A stretch of 64,000 bases of DNA from Lolium rigidum (Eukaryota; Streptophyta; Magnoliopsida; Poales; Poaceae). This document shows positions 21,276 to 34,219 of this stretch, in pieces (the stretch's first letter is position 1; every line of letters starts with the position of its first letter). The position numbers and the translations under genes are program-made. Below the pieces are notes generated by a model. That model had not been told where the DNA came from. It searched no databases and saw nothing but the letters and a program-made list of their open reading frames with translations. The stretch spans positions 227,376,043 to 227,440,042 of the forward strand of contig NC_061510.1 in the NCBI RefSeq assembly GCF_022539505.1. The letters are read 5' to 3'.

Positions 21276-24200
21276 TGTAGCGACCCCGGATCTAGTAGGA
21301 TCCAAAGTCCCTGTGATTAAACATGCTAGTCCCTGGATCATTAGCTAGAACTCACAGTCGATGAATTATCATGTAAAGCACAAGTATTTATTACACGATT
21401 TGAAAAAAATCCAGAGTACAAATAATTACAACTTGCATAGCCAAATGCTAGCTCAATACAGCAGAAAACGAAATAACATCTTGGAGTCCCATCAATGCCA
21501 CAGGCTGGTTGAGTGTAGACTCGCGACCTACGCATTCTCACAAGTCGTCAAATAACCTGCAACATGAAAGGTTGCAGCCACGAGAGTGGTCAATACTTTG
21601 AATGTATGGCAAATTACACCAAGAAGGAGAAAATTGACTAAATCTACATGCAAGGCAGACAAGAGGAGGCTTGAGATTTATTTGCGTAAAGCCAATTTTT
21701 ACAAAGTTAAAGAGAAAAAATCTTTTATCCTACTTTGGAAAACATTGATAAATAATATTGGCCGAGTGGAACACATGGATATTACACACCAAATGTCCAA
21801 ATCAACCCAACACTTGGATATGACACACCAAGTCCCAAACACTTGGATATTACACACCAAGTCCCAAACACTTGGATATTACGCACCAAGGCTCCAAAAC
21901 CCACCTATGAACGATATTACACACGCCATAGGGTTTTGAAAACTCTTTCTAAAAGAGAGGAAATCATTCAGAGGCTCCATCCTTCAGATGCTCAAATTGT
22001 CCTTTTACCGTGGACACGGCTGATCGATCAGGTTAACACTCTCGAGAGGTTGCGCTCTTTACCCACAATCCACAACCAAGCCTTTTTGCCAAAATTCTTC
22101 ATCTTCATTAAGACCAGGACAAGGTTACGACAAAGCTTTCCCTTAGCATCCCCTCTACCTTCCGGATCCGCCCGTGCCCAAAATTCCTCCCAATGGCGGT
22201 ACCCAGGCGAGGTTTCCCACTAAGTACTTAGCTAAGACAAAGCCCATATTATATTGTGGTTGCACTGGAAGCTTCTGACATCTGGAACATGGCAGACTTC
22301 TTTGATCCTGGGCGGCAGTCCTCCACCAATCTCCACTCGTTGTCCCGTCAAAACCATTCCGCCCAGAAGAAAACTTAGTTTTATTTTGAAGGATACTTTT
22401 GAAGAAAAGTGGCGCTCATAACCAGAGCTCAAGTACTTAGAAATTTCTTGTTTCGAACCCTTTCGATATTTATATAGCATAAGCATAGCACTTAGAAAAA
22501 TTTAGGGATTCCTATGGCCATGATATCAAGTGGAATTATTTCTAAGTATAATTCTACTCATGGCAATCTACAAAATAGCATGCGACTTGTAAAATATTTA
22601 CCAAGTAAAATCTACCAAAACATCCTACACATGCATACTAATCATTTGAAGGAAAAAGACATGCATAGTAGAAAACTTGGGACAAACATATGAACAAAGG
22701 TGTAACTTGCCTTAGTAAAATTTTTATGATGATTTCTTCCTTGTGAAATTTCTCTCGCACTCCGAATAAATCTAACGCATAGAAAATTGCACACAATAAA
22801 CAACCATTGCAAATAAAGAGCCAACAAAACACATAATCATGTAAAACATAGGAAAATGCAAAATAATATTAAATTACACATTTATTTCGTGTTAAGGTAT
22901 TTATTGTTGGTCCAAATATTATATATGGTCATAAGAAACAATTTGCAAAAGGAATTAGTTTAATAGAATTTATATAACCCAAATATGTTCAAATTAAGGG
23001 TTATGCACTTTAATATTACATGCTGCCAGATTAATTACTTATATTTTCGAAATTCCAACATCAAAGTGTAGATATTAAAATTACAAAACTAACGCAAAAA
23101 TAATCAATCAAAACGGAGTTACGGTTATTAAATTATGATTTTTTAAAGTATTAGCGTTTTCGCGATTTAAAACTCGTCGCCGACGAACGTGCTCATCTAG
23201 ATATGACAACTCCTGATGCTCCTGTCCGGGAAGGCTTCAGTTGATCTTCGGCGCGGCTGCGATTCCGTTGTTTCGCGATACGATTCCACCAAAACAATTT
23301 GAGAACAAAGTAGATACTAAGGTATTTATCCCGAACGAAACTCTAAATAGCCAAAACGAGATTCGATATCATATTTTAAACTTGCAGATTCAGTAAAATC
23401 TATAATTAGCAAATTTAATACCAATGAATAGAGAAATTAATTACAAAACTAACGCAAAAGGAATTAACTAAAACGGAGATCTAGATTTAAACATACAAAT
23501 TTTTGAAGTTTTAACCGGAGGAGGAGCTAGCTCACTGATCGATCGATCGATGGCCTACGTGAAAAGAAAAAGAAAAAACAGAATGAAAAGGAGACGTGGC
23601 AGGACATGACAGGCTGAACCGGTTTTGCCTAATCTATTTCTGATCATACCGAAATTAAATGGAGCCACAGTAGCTTACCAGCAGTGGCCGGTGTGGTCGA
23701 CGTACGGGAAAGACGGCGGTGCTAGATTGGACGTGGACGACGACGCGCTCCTAGTGCTTCTCCGGATGCGGCGTAGACTGTTATGTGTTCAGCTCTGCTT
23801 CGTCCTTGGTCCGCATCGTCCTGAACGGCTGCTATCCGGTTGGAGGCGGCGAAGTACGGCGAAACTCCGGCGATCTTGTGTGCGTGTTTTTGTCGTTCTG
23901 CGGATGGGAAAAAGGATTAAGAAGATGCGGCAGATCGACCTATGAATCTTAGACAGAGAAGGGAGAGGCGAGGGGTCCTGGAACCTCATCTTCGAGCTTG
24001 GTGGTGGCTGTACTCCGGCGAGATCGGATTTCGATCGTGGAGAAATTATGGTTTGCGGATTTTGCAAAAACAGAGAGAGATCGATGCGGGAGTTTATATG
24101 GAGGGAATTTCGTGGAGTAGGGGGCAAGGATTCAACGAATTCGTCGCGAAATCACTGGGACTCTGGCTTGGTTTGGAGTCCCTGTTCGTTACGAACTAGT

Positions 24201-25077
24201 AACAGAGGAGGAAGATGATCGTGCGGTCGAGTCGTCAAAAAAACGGGCTGTGACGGTTGCTGCCTAGCTGGGCCGGTCTTGGCCGCTGAAAACGTGCGCG
24301 CGGGGAGGGCGCCGAGCTGGGTTGGCTCCAGACTGGTTCGGTCCTTCCTTTGTTTCTCTTTATTTTGCTTTCCCTTTTCTTTTATTTCTCTATATTTCAG
24401 ATTTGTTCAATTATAGAAAAATTTGTAGAAAAGCAAAATAATTTTATTAGACCTAATGAACATTGTTCTAGTTCAAAACATATTTATTTCAAAAATTATT
24501 TCATGCATTTTGGCCATTTGAGCTATTTATGCAATATTTCCAAAAATAGATTTTTACCATTTAATTAAATCCATCGATCAACCAATCAAACAATGAAAAC
24601 AATTTCCATAAAAAAATACAGAAGAAATGCATTTACTTTTAGAACATAAAAGAACCATTTTAATATCCAAATAAAAATGAAGAAGTCATATTATCTTCTC
24701 TCTTAGAATAGGTGGTAGAAACATTTAAGGAATCAATGAATTCAAATATAGAAGACCTAAGAGTCAATCAAGACATTAGCATAATAATCCACCATTATTG
24801 GGAAAGTCATTTTATTCCCTCTCTTCATAGTGTAAAGTATGGTTGGGTAATTGTTTTAAATGTCAGTAACAATCCAAACGGTAAAATGAAATCAAATAAT
24901 TTGGATAGTCATGTTAATCCACTCATAAAATATATATTTCAAAGCAAGGTTAAAATAAATTGAAACAAGTCATCAAAAATTCTTTTCATTCATAATTCCA
25001 ATCAAACTCAAAACAATTCAATCAACTTAATTTATTAATTTAACATTTCAAAATTAGGAAAATTTTGGGATGTTACA
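21276..25077 (-). mobile_element. Solo LTR 'S1' of a Gypsy element (3.8 kb)
   Basis: On the minus strand it starts TGTAACATCCCAAAATTTTCC and ends GATCCGGGGTCGCTACA, flanked by AGGTG on both sides. It has no PBS, gag or pol, so it is read as a solo LTR left by recombination. The length fits the long LTRs of chromodomain Gypsy elements. It interrupts integrase of element A. A (GATC)-rich run lies near 23536-23551. ORFs inside are short and unsupported. Confidence 0.88.
21811..21898. repeat. 29-bp tandem repeat in S1, three units
   Basis: Unit CACTTGGATATTACACACCA + AGTCCCAAA, starting at 21811, 21840 and 21869; the third unit is degenerate. Two looser relatives (GATATTACACACC) flank the array. 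Confidence 0.85.
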
Positions 25078-26232
25078 AGGTGCCATCTGAATTTTCCCAA
25101 ACTTCTGACATGCTTGACACCCTTTATAGTAATTAAAACAGTCCTCAAGCATGGTGGGCCAATAAAACCCCGATCGCCTGATCAACCATTTCATCTTATG
25201 AGCCGATTGATGAGTTCCACAGGCGCCTTCGTGTACCTCGTGTAAGAGCCGATTCGACTCGGCTGGTCCCAGACATATGAGAAGTAGCCCTTCCAAGGTC
25301 CTGTAGAACATGTCATCTCCAATAAGGACATACTTCATGGCCTTGTACCTTATCCGTTTAGGTGCCCCTTGAGCCGAATCTTTCAAGTAATTGAAGATAT
25401 CGGCTCTCCAGTCATCCGGTTCCATGAACTGTACCTGGACATCGGCACCATCTGCTACGTCCTTGTAGCCTGACGCCATCTGTGCGAGATCGTTCGCCTC
25501 GGTATTCTGTGACCTCGGGATCCAGTTGAAGTTTATGTACCTAAATTGTGCCATCAACTCACGGCATTGCATCCACAATGGGAAGAGCGACTCGCTCTCG
25601 CATTTGTATTCGTCCGTGAGCTGGGAAATCACCAACTTTGAGTCTCCAAAAAGTTCCACTGCTTCTGCCCCGACTTCGATAAGCAACTCCATCCCCTTGC
25701 GTATTGCTTCATACTCCGCGACATTGTTGGTGCAAGGGGTAGATAGTCTGATGGAGAAGGAATAGGTTGCCCCCCGAGGCGACACGAGTAGAATGCCGAT
25801 GCCGCAACCATCATCACAAGCCGATCCATCGAAGAACATGGCCCATGCACGTACAGACAGTGCTGCTATATCGGTGTTAATTCGTTCAGCAATAAGATCG
25901 GCTAACGCCTGTCCCTTGACTGCTTTCGCAGGTTGATACCGGAGATCAAATTTCGATAACGCAAACATCCACTTACCGAGTCGGCCTTTCAACACAGGAG
26001 CCGACAGCATGTGTTTGACGACATCTGATTTGCATATGATGACAATTTCCGCGGTCAGCAAGATGTGATGAAGCTTGGTGCAGGTAAAAAATAGGCAGAG
26101 GCACAACTTCTCGATCTCAGGATACCTAGTCTCTGCATCCAACATCCTTCTGCTGAGGTAGAAAGCGACTCTTTCCGTACCATCATAGACTTGCACCACC
26201 ACCGAGGCGATGGAAGTGTCAGCTACCGACAA
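25078..26232 (-). pseudogene. RNase H, second RNase H and integrase zinc finger of element A
   Basis: An open stretch of about 385 residues in minus orientation. It begins in the RT-linked RNase H (VYDGTERVAFYLSRRM, then a LHHILLTAE segment). A linker leads into a second RNase H with MFFDGSACDDGCGIGILL (first Asp), NNVAEYEAIRKGMELL (Glu) and GDSKLVISQL (Asp). The HHCC zinc finger of integrase follows (HEGACGTHQSAHK ... YYKGCQACQKFG). The second RNase H is the archaeal-type domain known from Tat elements. The frame breaks off at the S1 insertion at 25077, and an upstream frameshift near 26232-26330 separates it from RT. Confidence 0.9.
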
Positions 26233-26325
26233 GTAAATATAGAATGGTCTCGTCTTGTCGGGAGCGAACCAACACGGGTGGCTTCGTTAGATATTCTTTA
26301 ATCTCGTCGAACGCTCGCCGTTGCT

Positions 26326-26741
26326 CTACCCCCAGCGAAACTCCTCATCAGGTTTAATTTTTACCAATCCCATGAACGGCTCTATCCGTCCTGACAGGTT
26401 AGAGATGAACCTTCTGACGAAGTTGATTTTGCCGATGAGACACTGGAGTTCCTTGTTCGTGGTAGGTGGCTTCATTGTTCGTACTGCCTCCTGACTTTTC
26501 AGGCCGATCTCAATTCCACGTTCATGAACCAAGAAGCCCAGGAATTGACCGGCCGTCACACCAAAGGCACACTTCTTTGGATTCATTCTTAGTCCGAATT
26601 TTCTAGTTCGGTCCAGGATGCGCCGCAAATCCTCCAAGTGTCCTTCCACTGAGACAGACTTGACCACCACGTCATCAATGTAAATCTCCACCAACTTGCC
26701 GATCAGATCATGAAAGATGTAATTCATGGCTCGTTGGTACG
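26326..26741 (-). pseudogene. C-terminal half of reverse transcriptase of element A
   Basis: The recognisable part starts YQRAMNYIFHDLIGK next to the insertion point of element D and holds the catalytic YIDD box (26671-26682 region). It continues through GHLEDLRRILDRTRKFGLRMNPKKCAFGV and the LGFLVHERGIE motif to the connection region (IGKINFVRRFISNLSGRIEPF). The longer open frame extending right past 26746 is just read-through into element D's LTR. The N-terminal half is at 33421-34219. Confidence 0.9.
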
Positions 26742-26746
26742 TTGCG
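26742..26746. repeat. Left target-site duplication of element D
   Basis: TTGCG, matched at 33416-33420. Confidence 0.92.
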
Positions 26747-28344
26747 TGATACGCGTACAACACGCGTCCGTTGGGAACCCCAAGAGGAAGGTGTGATGCG
26801 TACGGCGGCAAGTTTTCCCTCAGAAAGAAACCAAGGTTTATCGAACCAGGAGGAGCCAAGAAGCACGTTGAAGGTTGATGGTGGCGAGATGTAGTGCGGC
26901 GCAACACCAGGGATTCCGGCGCCAACGTGGAACCTGCACAACACAACCAAAGTACTTTGCCCCAACGAAACAGAGAGGTTGTCAATCTCACCGGCTTGCT
27001 GTAACAAAGGATTAGATGTATAGTGTGGATGATGATTGTTTGCAAAGAACAGTAAAGAACAATAGCAACAGATTTGTATTTCAGATGTAAAGAATGGACC
27101 GGGGTCCACAGCTCACTAGAGGTGTCTCTCCCATAAGATAAATAGCATGTTGGGTGAACAAATTACAGTCGGGCAATTGACAAATAAAGAGAGCATGACA
27201 ATGCACATACATGATATGATGAGTATTGTGAGATTTAATTGGGCACTACGACAAAGTACATAGACCGCTATCCAAGCATGCATCTATGCCTAAAAAGTCC
27301 ACCTTCAGAGTTATCATCCGAACCCCTTCCAAGTATTAAGTTGCAAAACAACGGACAATTGCATTAAGTATGGTGCATAATGTAATCAATAACTACATCC
27401 TCTGGACATAGCATCAATGTTTTATCCCTAGTGGAAACATCACATCCACAACCTTAGAACTTTCGTCACACTGTCCCGCATTTAATGGAGGCATGAACCC
27501 ACTATCGAGCATAAATACTCCTCTTGGAGTTAACAAGAAAACTTGGCCGCAGCCTCTACTAATAACGGAGAGCATGCAAGATCATAAACAACACATAGGT
27601 AATAGATTGATAATCAACATAACATAGTATTCTCTATCCATCGGATCCCGACAAACACAACATATAGAATTACAGATAGATGATCTTGATCATGTTAGGC
27701 AGCTCACAAGATCCGACAATGAAGCACATGAGGAGAAGACAACCATCTAGCTACTGCTATGGACCCATAGTCCAGGGGTGAACTACTCACTCATCACTCC
27801 GGAGGCGACCATGGCGGTGAAGAGTCCTCCGGGAGATGATTCCCCTCTCCGGCAGGGTGCCGGAGGCGATCTCCAGAATCCCCCGAGATGGGATTGGTGG
27901 CGGCGGCGTCTCAATAAGGTTTTCCGTATCGTGGCTCTCGGTACTGGGGGTTTCGCGACGAAGGCTTTAAGTAGGCGGAAGGGCAACGCGGGGGGCCACA
28001 CGAGGGCCCCACACGCCAGGGCCGCGCGGCCGTGGGGCCGGCCGCGCCGCCCTCGTTGTGTCGGCGCGCTCGTGGCCCCACTTCCTTTCCCCTCGGTCTT
28101 CTCGGAAGCTTCGTGCAAAAATAGGACCCCGGGCGTTGATTTCGTCCAATTCCGAGAATATTTCCTTTGTAGGATTTCTGAAACCAAAAACAGCAGAAAA
28201 CAAGAATCGGCTCTTCGGCATCTCGTTAATAGGTTAGTGCCGGAAAATGCATAAATACGACATATAATGTGTATAAAACATGTAGATATCATCAATAATG
28301 TGGCATGGAACATAAGAAATTATGGATACGTCGGAGACGTATCA
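26747..28344 (-). repeat. 3' LTR of element D
   Basis: 1,598 bp. The high similarity to 31817-33415 points to a comparatively young insertion. Confidence 0.93.
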
Positions 28345-30926
28345 ACATCCCCAAGCTTAGTTCTCGCTCGTCCTGAGCAGTAAACGATAACAAAGATAAT
28401 TTCTGGAGTGACATGCCATCATAACCTTGATCATACTATTGTAAGCATATGTAATGAATGCAGCGATCAAAACAATGGTAATGACATGAGTAAACAACTG
28501 AATCATAAAGCAAAGACTTTTCATGAATAGCACTTCAAGACAAGCATCAATAAGTCTTGCATAAGAGTTAACTCATAAAGCAATAAATCAAAGTAAAGGT
28601 ATTGAAGCAACACAAAGGAAGATTAAGTTTCAGCGGTTGCTTTCAACTTGTAACAAGTGTATCTCATGGATATTGTCAATGTAAAGTAATATAACAAGTG
28701 CAATATGCAAGTATGTAGGAATCAATGCACAGTTCACACAAGTGTTTGCTTCTTGAGGTGGAGAGAGATAGGTGAACTGACTCAACATAAAAGTAAAAGA
28801 AAGGCCCTTCGCAGAGGGAAGCATTGATTGCTATATTTGTGCTAGAGCTTTGGTTTTGAAAAAAAGAAACAATTTTGTCAACGGTAGTAATAAAGATATG
28901 TATCATGTAAATTATATCTTACAAGGTGCAAGCCTCATGCATAGTATACTAATAGTGCCCGCACCTTGTCCTAATTAGCTTGGATTACCGGGATCATCGC
29001 AATACACATGTTTTAACCAAGTGTCACAAAGGGGTACCTCTATGCCGCCCGTACAAAGGTCTAAGGAGAAAGCTCGCATTTTGGATTTCTCGCTTTTGAT
29101 TATTCTCAACTTAGACATCCATACCGGGACAACATAGACAACAGATAATGGACTCCTCTTTAATGCATAAGCATGTAGCAACAATTAATGTTCTCATATG
29201 AGATTGAGGATATATGTCCAAAACTGAAACTTCCACCATGATTTATGGCTTTAGTTAGCGGCCCAATGTTCTTCTCTAACAATATGCATTCTCTAACCAA
29301 TAAAGTGGTAAATCTCCTAACTTCAGACAAGACGGACATGCATAGCAACTCACATGATATTCAACAAAGAGTAGTTGATGGCGTCCCCAGGAACATGGTT
29401 ATCGCACAACAAGCAACTTAATAAGAGATAAAGTGCATAAGTACATATTCAATACCACAATAGTTTTTAAGCTATTTGTCCCATGAGCTATATATTGCAA
29501 AGGTAAAGGATAGAAATTTTAAAGGTAGCACTCAAGCAATTTACTTTGGAATGGCGGAGAAATACCATGTAGTAGGTAGGTATGGTGGACACAAATGGCA
29601 TAGTGGTTGGCTCAAGGATTTTGGATGCATGAGAAGTATTCCCTCTCGATACAAGGTTTAGGCTAGCAAGGTTATTTGAAACAAACACAAGGATGAACCG
29701 GTGCAGAAAAACTCACATAAAAGACATATTGTAAACATTATAAGACTCTACACCGTATTCCTTGTTGTTCAAAACTCAATACTAGAAATTATCTAGACTT
29801 TAGAGAGACCAAATATGCAAACTAAATTTAGCAAGCTCTAGGTGTTTCTTCATTAATGGGTGCAAAGTATATGATGCAAGAGCTTAAACATGAGCACAAC
29901 AATTGCCAAGTATCAAATTATTCAAGACATTTTAGAATTACTACATGTAGCATTTCCCGATTCCAACCATATAACAATTTAACGAAGAAGATTCAACCTT
30001 CGCCATGAATACTATGAGTAAAGCCTAAGGACATATTTGTCCATATGCAACAGCGGAGCGTGTCTATCTCCCACACAATGAATTCTAGGATCCATTTTAT
30101 TCAAACAAAACAAAAACAAAAACAAACCGACGCTCCAAGCAAAGCACATAAGATGTGATGGAATAAAAATATAGTTTCAGGGGAGGAACCTGATAATGTT
30201 GTCGATGAAGAAGGGGATGCCTTGGGCATCCCCAAGCTTAGACGCTTGAGTCTTCTTAAAATATGCAGGGGTGAACCACCGGGGCATCCCCAAGCTTAGA
30301 GCTTTCACTCTCCTTGATCATATTGTATCATCCTCCTCTCTTGATCCTTGAAAACTTCCTCCACACCAAACTCGAAACAACTCATTAGAGGGTTAGTGCG
30401 TAATAAAAATTCACATGTTCAGAGGTGACACAATCATTCTTAACACTTCTGGACATTGCATAAAGCCACTGGACATTAATGGAACAAAGAAATTCATCCA
30501 TCATAGCAAAAGAGGCAATGCGAAATAAAAGGCAGAATCTATCAAAACAGAACAATCCGTAAAGATGGATTTTATTGAGGCACCAGACTTGCTCAAATGA
30601 AAATGCCCAAATTGAATGAAAGTTGCGTACATATCTGAGGATCACGCACGTAAATTGGCATATTTTTCTGAGCTACCTACAGAGAGGCAGGTCGATGACA
30701 GCAAAGAAATCTGTTTCTACGCAGTAATCCAAATCTAGTATGAACCTTACTATCAAAGACTTTACTTGGCACAACAAAGCACAAAACTAAGATAAGGAGA
30801 GGTTGCTACAGTAGTAAACAACTTCCAAGACTCAAATATAAAACAAAAATACTGTAGTAAAAACATGGGTTGTCTCCCATAAGCGCTTTTCTTTAACGCC
30901 TTTCAGCTAGGCGCAGAAAGTGTATA
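28345..30926 (-). other. 3' non-coding half of element D
   Basis: No supported gene. Collinear with 3884-6474 (element F, + strand) and 11730-14182 (element E). The polypurine tract is ACATCCCCAAGCTTAG in reverse complement next to 28344, with extra copies of the motif at about 30230 and 30285. Confidence 0.7.
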
Positions 30927-31580
30927 TCAGGTGTTATCGAGAGATGGAGCATTGACATCATTACCAGGGGTGTTGGGAGTTTTCTCAACCATGCATAGTA
31001 TGTTGGATACATAAGTTTCAGCGGCTCCCTTTTCATTAGTCTTGGGCTTGCTACTCTCATTAAACAAATTTTCGAGAACAAGCCAAGCATAATTATCATC
31101 TAGAGCTTCATGCATCGCTAGGAGCTTACATGGTATTGGTGCTTTAATCTCCCCACCATCATTAACATTATTAGTGTACTTTATTCTATCCATATCCATT
31201 TTTTCAAGTGTTCTTTTAAAATCGGTGATCATACCAAGCCTCTCATGCTTACTAAAAACTTTTCTAACTTCTTTAGCTATATCTGCAAATTCTCGCACTA
31301 AGACTTTTAGAACAAAATCTCTCTTCTCTCCCCGCTCCATATCGTAAAGTGTAAGAAACATGTGTTGTATCATGGAGTTGAGACTAATAAATCTAGCTTC
31401 CATCATGCGTACTGAACAAACGTAGGCATCTTCATAAGTAGGGACAGCTTTTGCAAGGGGTATATCTTTAAGATCTTCATGCATACTAACATGGGTGAAA
31501 AATTCTTCTATATTATCTCTTCCAATTATAGACCCTTGTCCCACAGGTATATCTTTTACAGTAAAATTAAAAGGAAACAT
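30927..31580 (-). CDS. Uncharacterised 217-aa protein of element D
   Basis: An open frame starting MFPFNFTVKDIPVGQGS, with a largely helical, charged composition (EDLKDIPLAKAVPTYEDAY; KRDFVLKVLVREFADIAKEV; HEALDDNYAWLVLENLFNE). No zinc knuckle, protease or polymerase motif. It ends NAPSLDNT, shared with the ORF of element F, while the rest is unlike it. It occupies the gag position behind a shared leader with AACACAAAAAAAATTAGT repeats. Function not recognised; a diverged capsid-like role is possible. Confidence 0.5.
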   Translation of the reverse strand: MFPFNFTVKDIPVGQGSIIGRDNIEEFFTHVSMHEDLKDIPLAKAVPTYEDAYVCSVRMMEARFISLNSMIQHMFLTLYDMERGEKRDFVLKVLVREFADIAKEVRKVFSKHERLGMITDFKRTLEKMDMDRIKYTNNVNDGGEIKAPIPCKLLAMHEALDDNYAWLVLENLFNESSKPKTNEKGAAETYVSNILCMVEKTPNTPGNDVNAPSLDNT

Positions 31581-31790
31581 GTTGAAATAAGTAAAACAAA
31601 TGCAAGTAACTAATTTTTTTGTGTTTTCGATATAGAGTGCAAGACAGTAAATAAAGTAAAGCTAGCAACTAATTTTTTTTGTGTTTTGATATAATGCAGC
31701 AAACAAAGTAGTAAATAAAGTAAAGCAAGACAAAAACAAAGTAAAAGAGATTGGATTGTGGAGACTCCCTTGCAGCGTGTCTTGATCTCC

Positions 31791-31808
31791 CCGGCAACGG
31801 CTACCGGA
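31791..31808 (-). other. Degenerate primer-binding site of element D
   Basis: Minus strand CCGGTAGCCGTTGCCGGGGA resembles the Asp-type PBS of its relatives but the GGCGCC core is altered to GGTAGCC. Confidence 0.55.
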
Positions 31809-31816
31809 AAAGAGCT

Positions 31817-33415
31817 TGATACGCGTACAACACGCGTCCGTTGGGAACCCCAAGAGGAAGGTGTGATGCGTACGGCGGCAAGTTTTCCCTCGAAAGAAAC
31901 CAAGGTTTATCGAACCGGAGAGGAGCCAAGAAGCACGTTGAAGGTTGATGGCGGCGAGATGTAGTGCGGCGCAACACCAGGGATTCCGACGCCAACGTGG
32001 AACCTACACAACACAACCAAAGTACTTTGCCCCAACGAAACAGTGAGGTTGTCAATCTCACCGGCTTGCTGTAACAAAGGATTAGATGTATAGTTTGGAT
32101 GATGATTGTTTGCAAAGAACAGTAAAGAACAATAACAGCAGATTTGTATTTCAGATGTAAAGAATGGACCGGGGTCCACAGTTCACTAGAGGTGTCTCTC
32201 CCATAAGATAAATAGCATGTTGGGTGAACAAATTACAGTCGGGCAATTGACAAATAAAGAGAGCATGACAATGCACATACATGATATGATGAGTATTGTG
32301 AGATTTAATTGGGCATTACGACAAAGTACATAGACCGCTATCCGACATGCATCTATGCCTAAAAAGTCCACCTTCGAGGTTATCATCCGAACCCTTCCGG
32401 TATTAAGTTGCAAAACAACGAGACAATTGCATTAAGTATGGTGCGTAATGTAATCAATAACTACATCCTCGGACATAGCATCAATGTTTTATCCCTAGTG
32501 GCAACGAGCACATCCACAACCTTAGAACTTTCTGCTCACTCGTCCCGCATTTAATGGAGGCATGAACCCACTATCGAGCATAAATACTCCCTCTTGGAGT
32601 TAAGAGTAAAAACTTGGCCGAGCCTCTACTAATAACGGAGAGCATGCAAGATCATAAACAACACATAGGTAATAGATTGATAATCAACATAACATAGTAT
32701 TCTCTATCCATCGGATCCCGACAAACACAACATATAGAATTACAGATAGATGATCTTGATCATGTTAGGCAGCTCACAAGATCCGACAAATGAAGCACAT
32801 GAGGAGAAGACAACCATCTAGCTACTGCTATGGACCCATAGTCCAGGGGTGAACTACTCACTCATCACTCCGGAGGCGACCATGGCGGTGAAGAGTCCTT
32901 CGGGAGATGATTCCCCTCTCCGGCAGGGTGCCGGAGGCGACCTCCAGAATCCCCCGAGATGGGATTGGCGGCGGCGGTGTCTCAGTAAGGTTTTCCGTAT
33001 CGTGGCTCTCGGTGCATCGGGGGTTTCGCGACGAAGGCTTTAAGTAGGCGGAAGGGCAACGCGGGGGGCCACACGAGGGCCCCACACGCCAGGGCCGCGC
33101 GGCCAGGGGCCAGGCCGCGCCGCCCTGTTGTGTCGGCGCCTCGTGGCCCCACTTCCTTTCCCCCTCGGTCTTCTGGAAGCTTCGTGCAAAAATAGGACCC
33201 TGGGCGTTGATTTCGTCCAATTCCGAGAATATTTCCTTTGTAGGATTTCTGAAACCAAAAACAGCGTGAAAACGACAGCGGCTCTTCGGCATCTCATTAA
33301 TAGGTTAGTGCCGGAAAATGCATAAATACGACATATAATGTGTATAAAACATGTAGATATCATCAATAATGTGGCATGGAACATAAGAAATTATCGATAC
33401 GTCGGAGACGTATCA
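31817..33415 (-). repeat. 5' LTR of element D
   Basis: 1,599 bp, TGATACGCG to GACGTATCA on the + strand; partner of 26747-28344. Confidence 0.93.
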
Positions 33416-33420
33416 TTGCG
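33416..33420. repeat. Right target-site duplication of element D
   Basis: TTGCG after GACGTATCA, matching 26742-26746. Confidence 0.92.
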
Positions 33421-34219
33421 CCGGCATTTTTCAGTCCAAATGTCATGACTACATACTCAACAAGCCCACCGAAGCTGGTACTCTGAATGCAGTCTTGTGT
33501 ATATCTTCTGGAGCCATAAAAATTTGGTTGTAACCGGCATTGCCATCCATGAAGCTTAAAACCTTATGACCAGCAGCTGCATTGATCAATGTCTCTGCCA
33601 TTGGCATTGGGTACTCATCCTTTGGAGTGGCTCTGTTGAGATCCCGAAAATCTATGGCGACGCGCCATCGGCCGTCCTTTTTCTCTACAGATACAATACT
33701 AGAAATCCACTCAGCATACCTGCATGGCCTGATGAACCCGGCGCTCAACATTTTCTCGATCTCTTTCTTGACTTCTTCTAAAATTTCGGCCTTCATCTGT
33801 CGTGCTCGTTGCTGGAACGGCCGAAATCCTTTCTTAAGAGGGAGCCGATGCTCAATGATGCTCCTGTCTAACCCGGGCATCTCTGTGTAATCCCAGGCAA
33901 AACAATCTGGGTATTCTTTCAACAAAGCTATCATCAAGCTCCTCAGATGCGGATCCAACTTTTTGCTGATAAATGTTGGTCGTGGCTTATCCCCAAGACC
34001 AATGTCAATCTCTTCTAGCTCATCAGCCGATGTAAACCCATATCCTAGCTTCCCGTCGCCTGCTAGATCAATGCTCGAACACGAGGCAACGTATGGTGAG
34101 GATAATTTTGGCCGATTGCTGGAATCGGCCTCCTTTTTGATTGTATTGCTCGATGAAGGTTTACAATTTATCTGTGCTCCCCTACGGGAGGGAGTCTCCC
34201 TACTATGACTACGTGACAT
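33421..34219 (-). pseudogene. N-terminal half of reverse transcriptase of element A
   Basis: Minus-strand frame from 34219. After a linker (ELEEIDIGLGDKPRPTFISKKL) come the RT entry motif (CFAWDYTEMPGLDRSIIEHRL), the finger region (GFIRPCRYAEWISSIVSVEKK), RVAIDFRDLNRATPKDEYPMP and the catalytic Asp motif SFMDGNAGYNQI. The frame shifts shortly before the D insertion, around 33449-33475, and the palm YIDD half continues at 26741. An upstream stretch to 34500 has stops and links to protease. Confidence 0.9.

Larger units (their letters stand above)
26747..33415 (-). mobile_element. Complete non-autonomous LTR retrotransposon 'D' (6.67 kb)
   Basis: The LTRs are 26747-28344 (3') and 31817-33415 (5'); they are very similar, and the TSD TTGCG is perfect. 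It inserted in reverse transcriptase of element A. Internally it has a degenerate primer site, one 217-aa ORF and a 2.6-kb non-coding 3' part homologous to E and F. On the + strand the LTR starts TGATACGCGTACAACACG and ends GACGTATCA. Confidence 0.95.

Noticed and set aside
22232..24199. Short ORFs in solo LTR S1
   Set aside because: No domain or conservation signal; they lie within a single long LTR.
26747..27109. Apparent extension of element A reverse transcriptase into 27045
   Set aside because: The reading passes through the TSD into the LTR of element D and is a fusion artefact.
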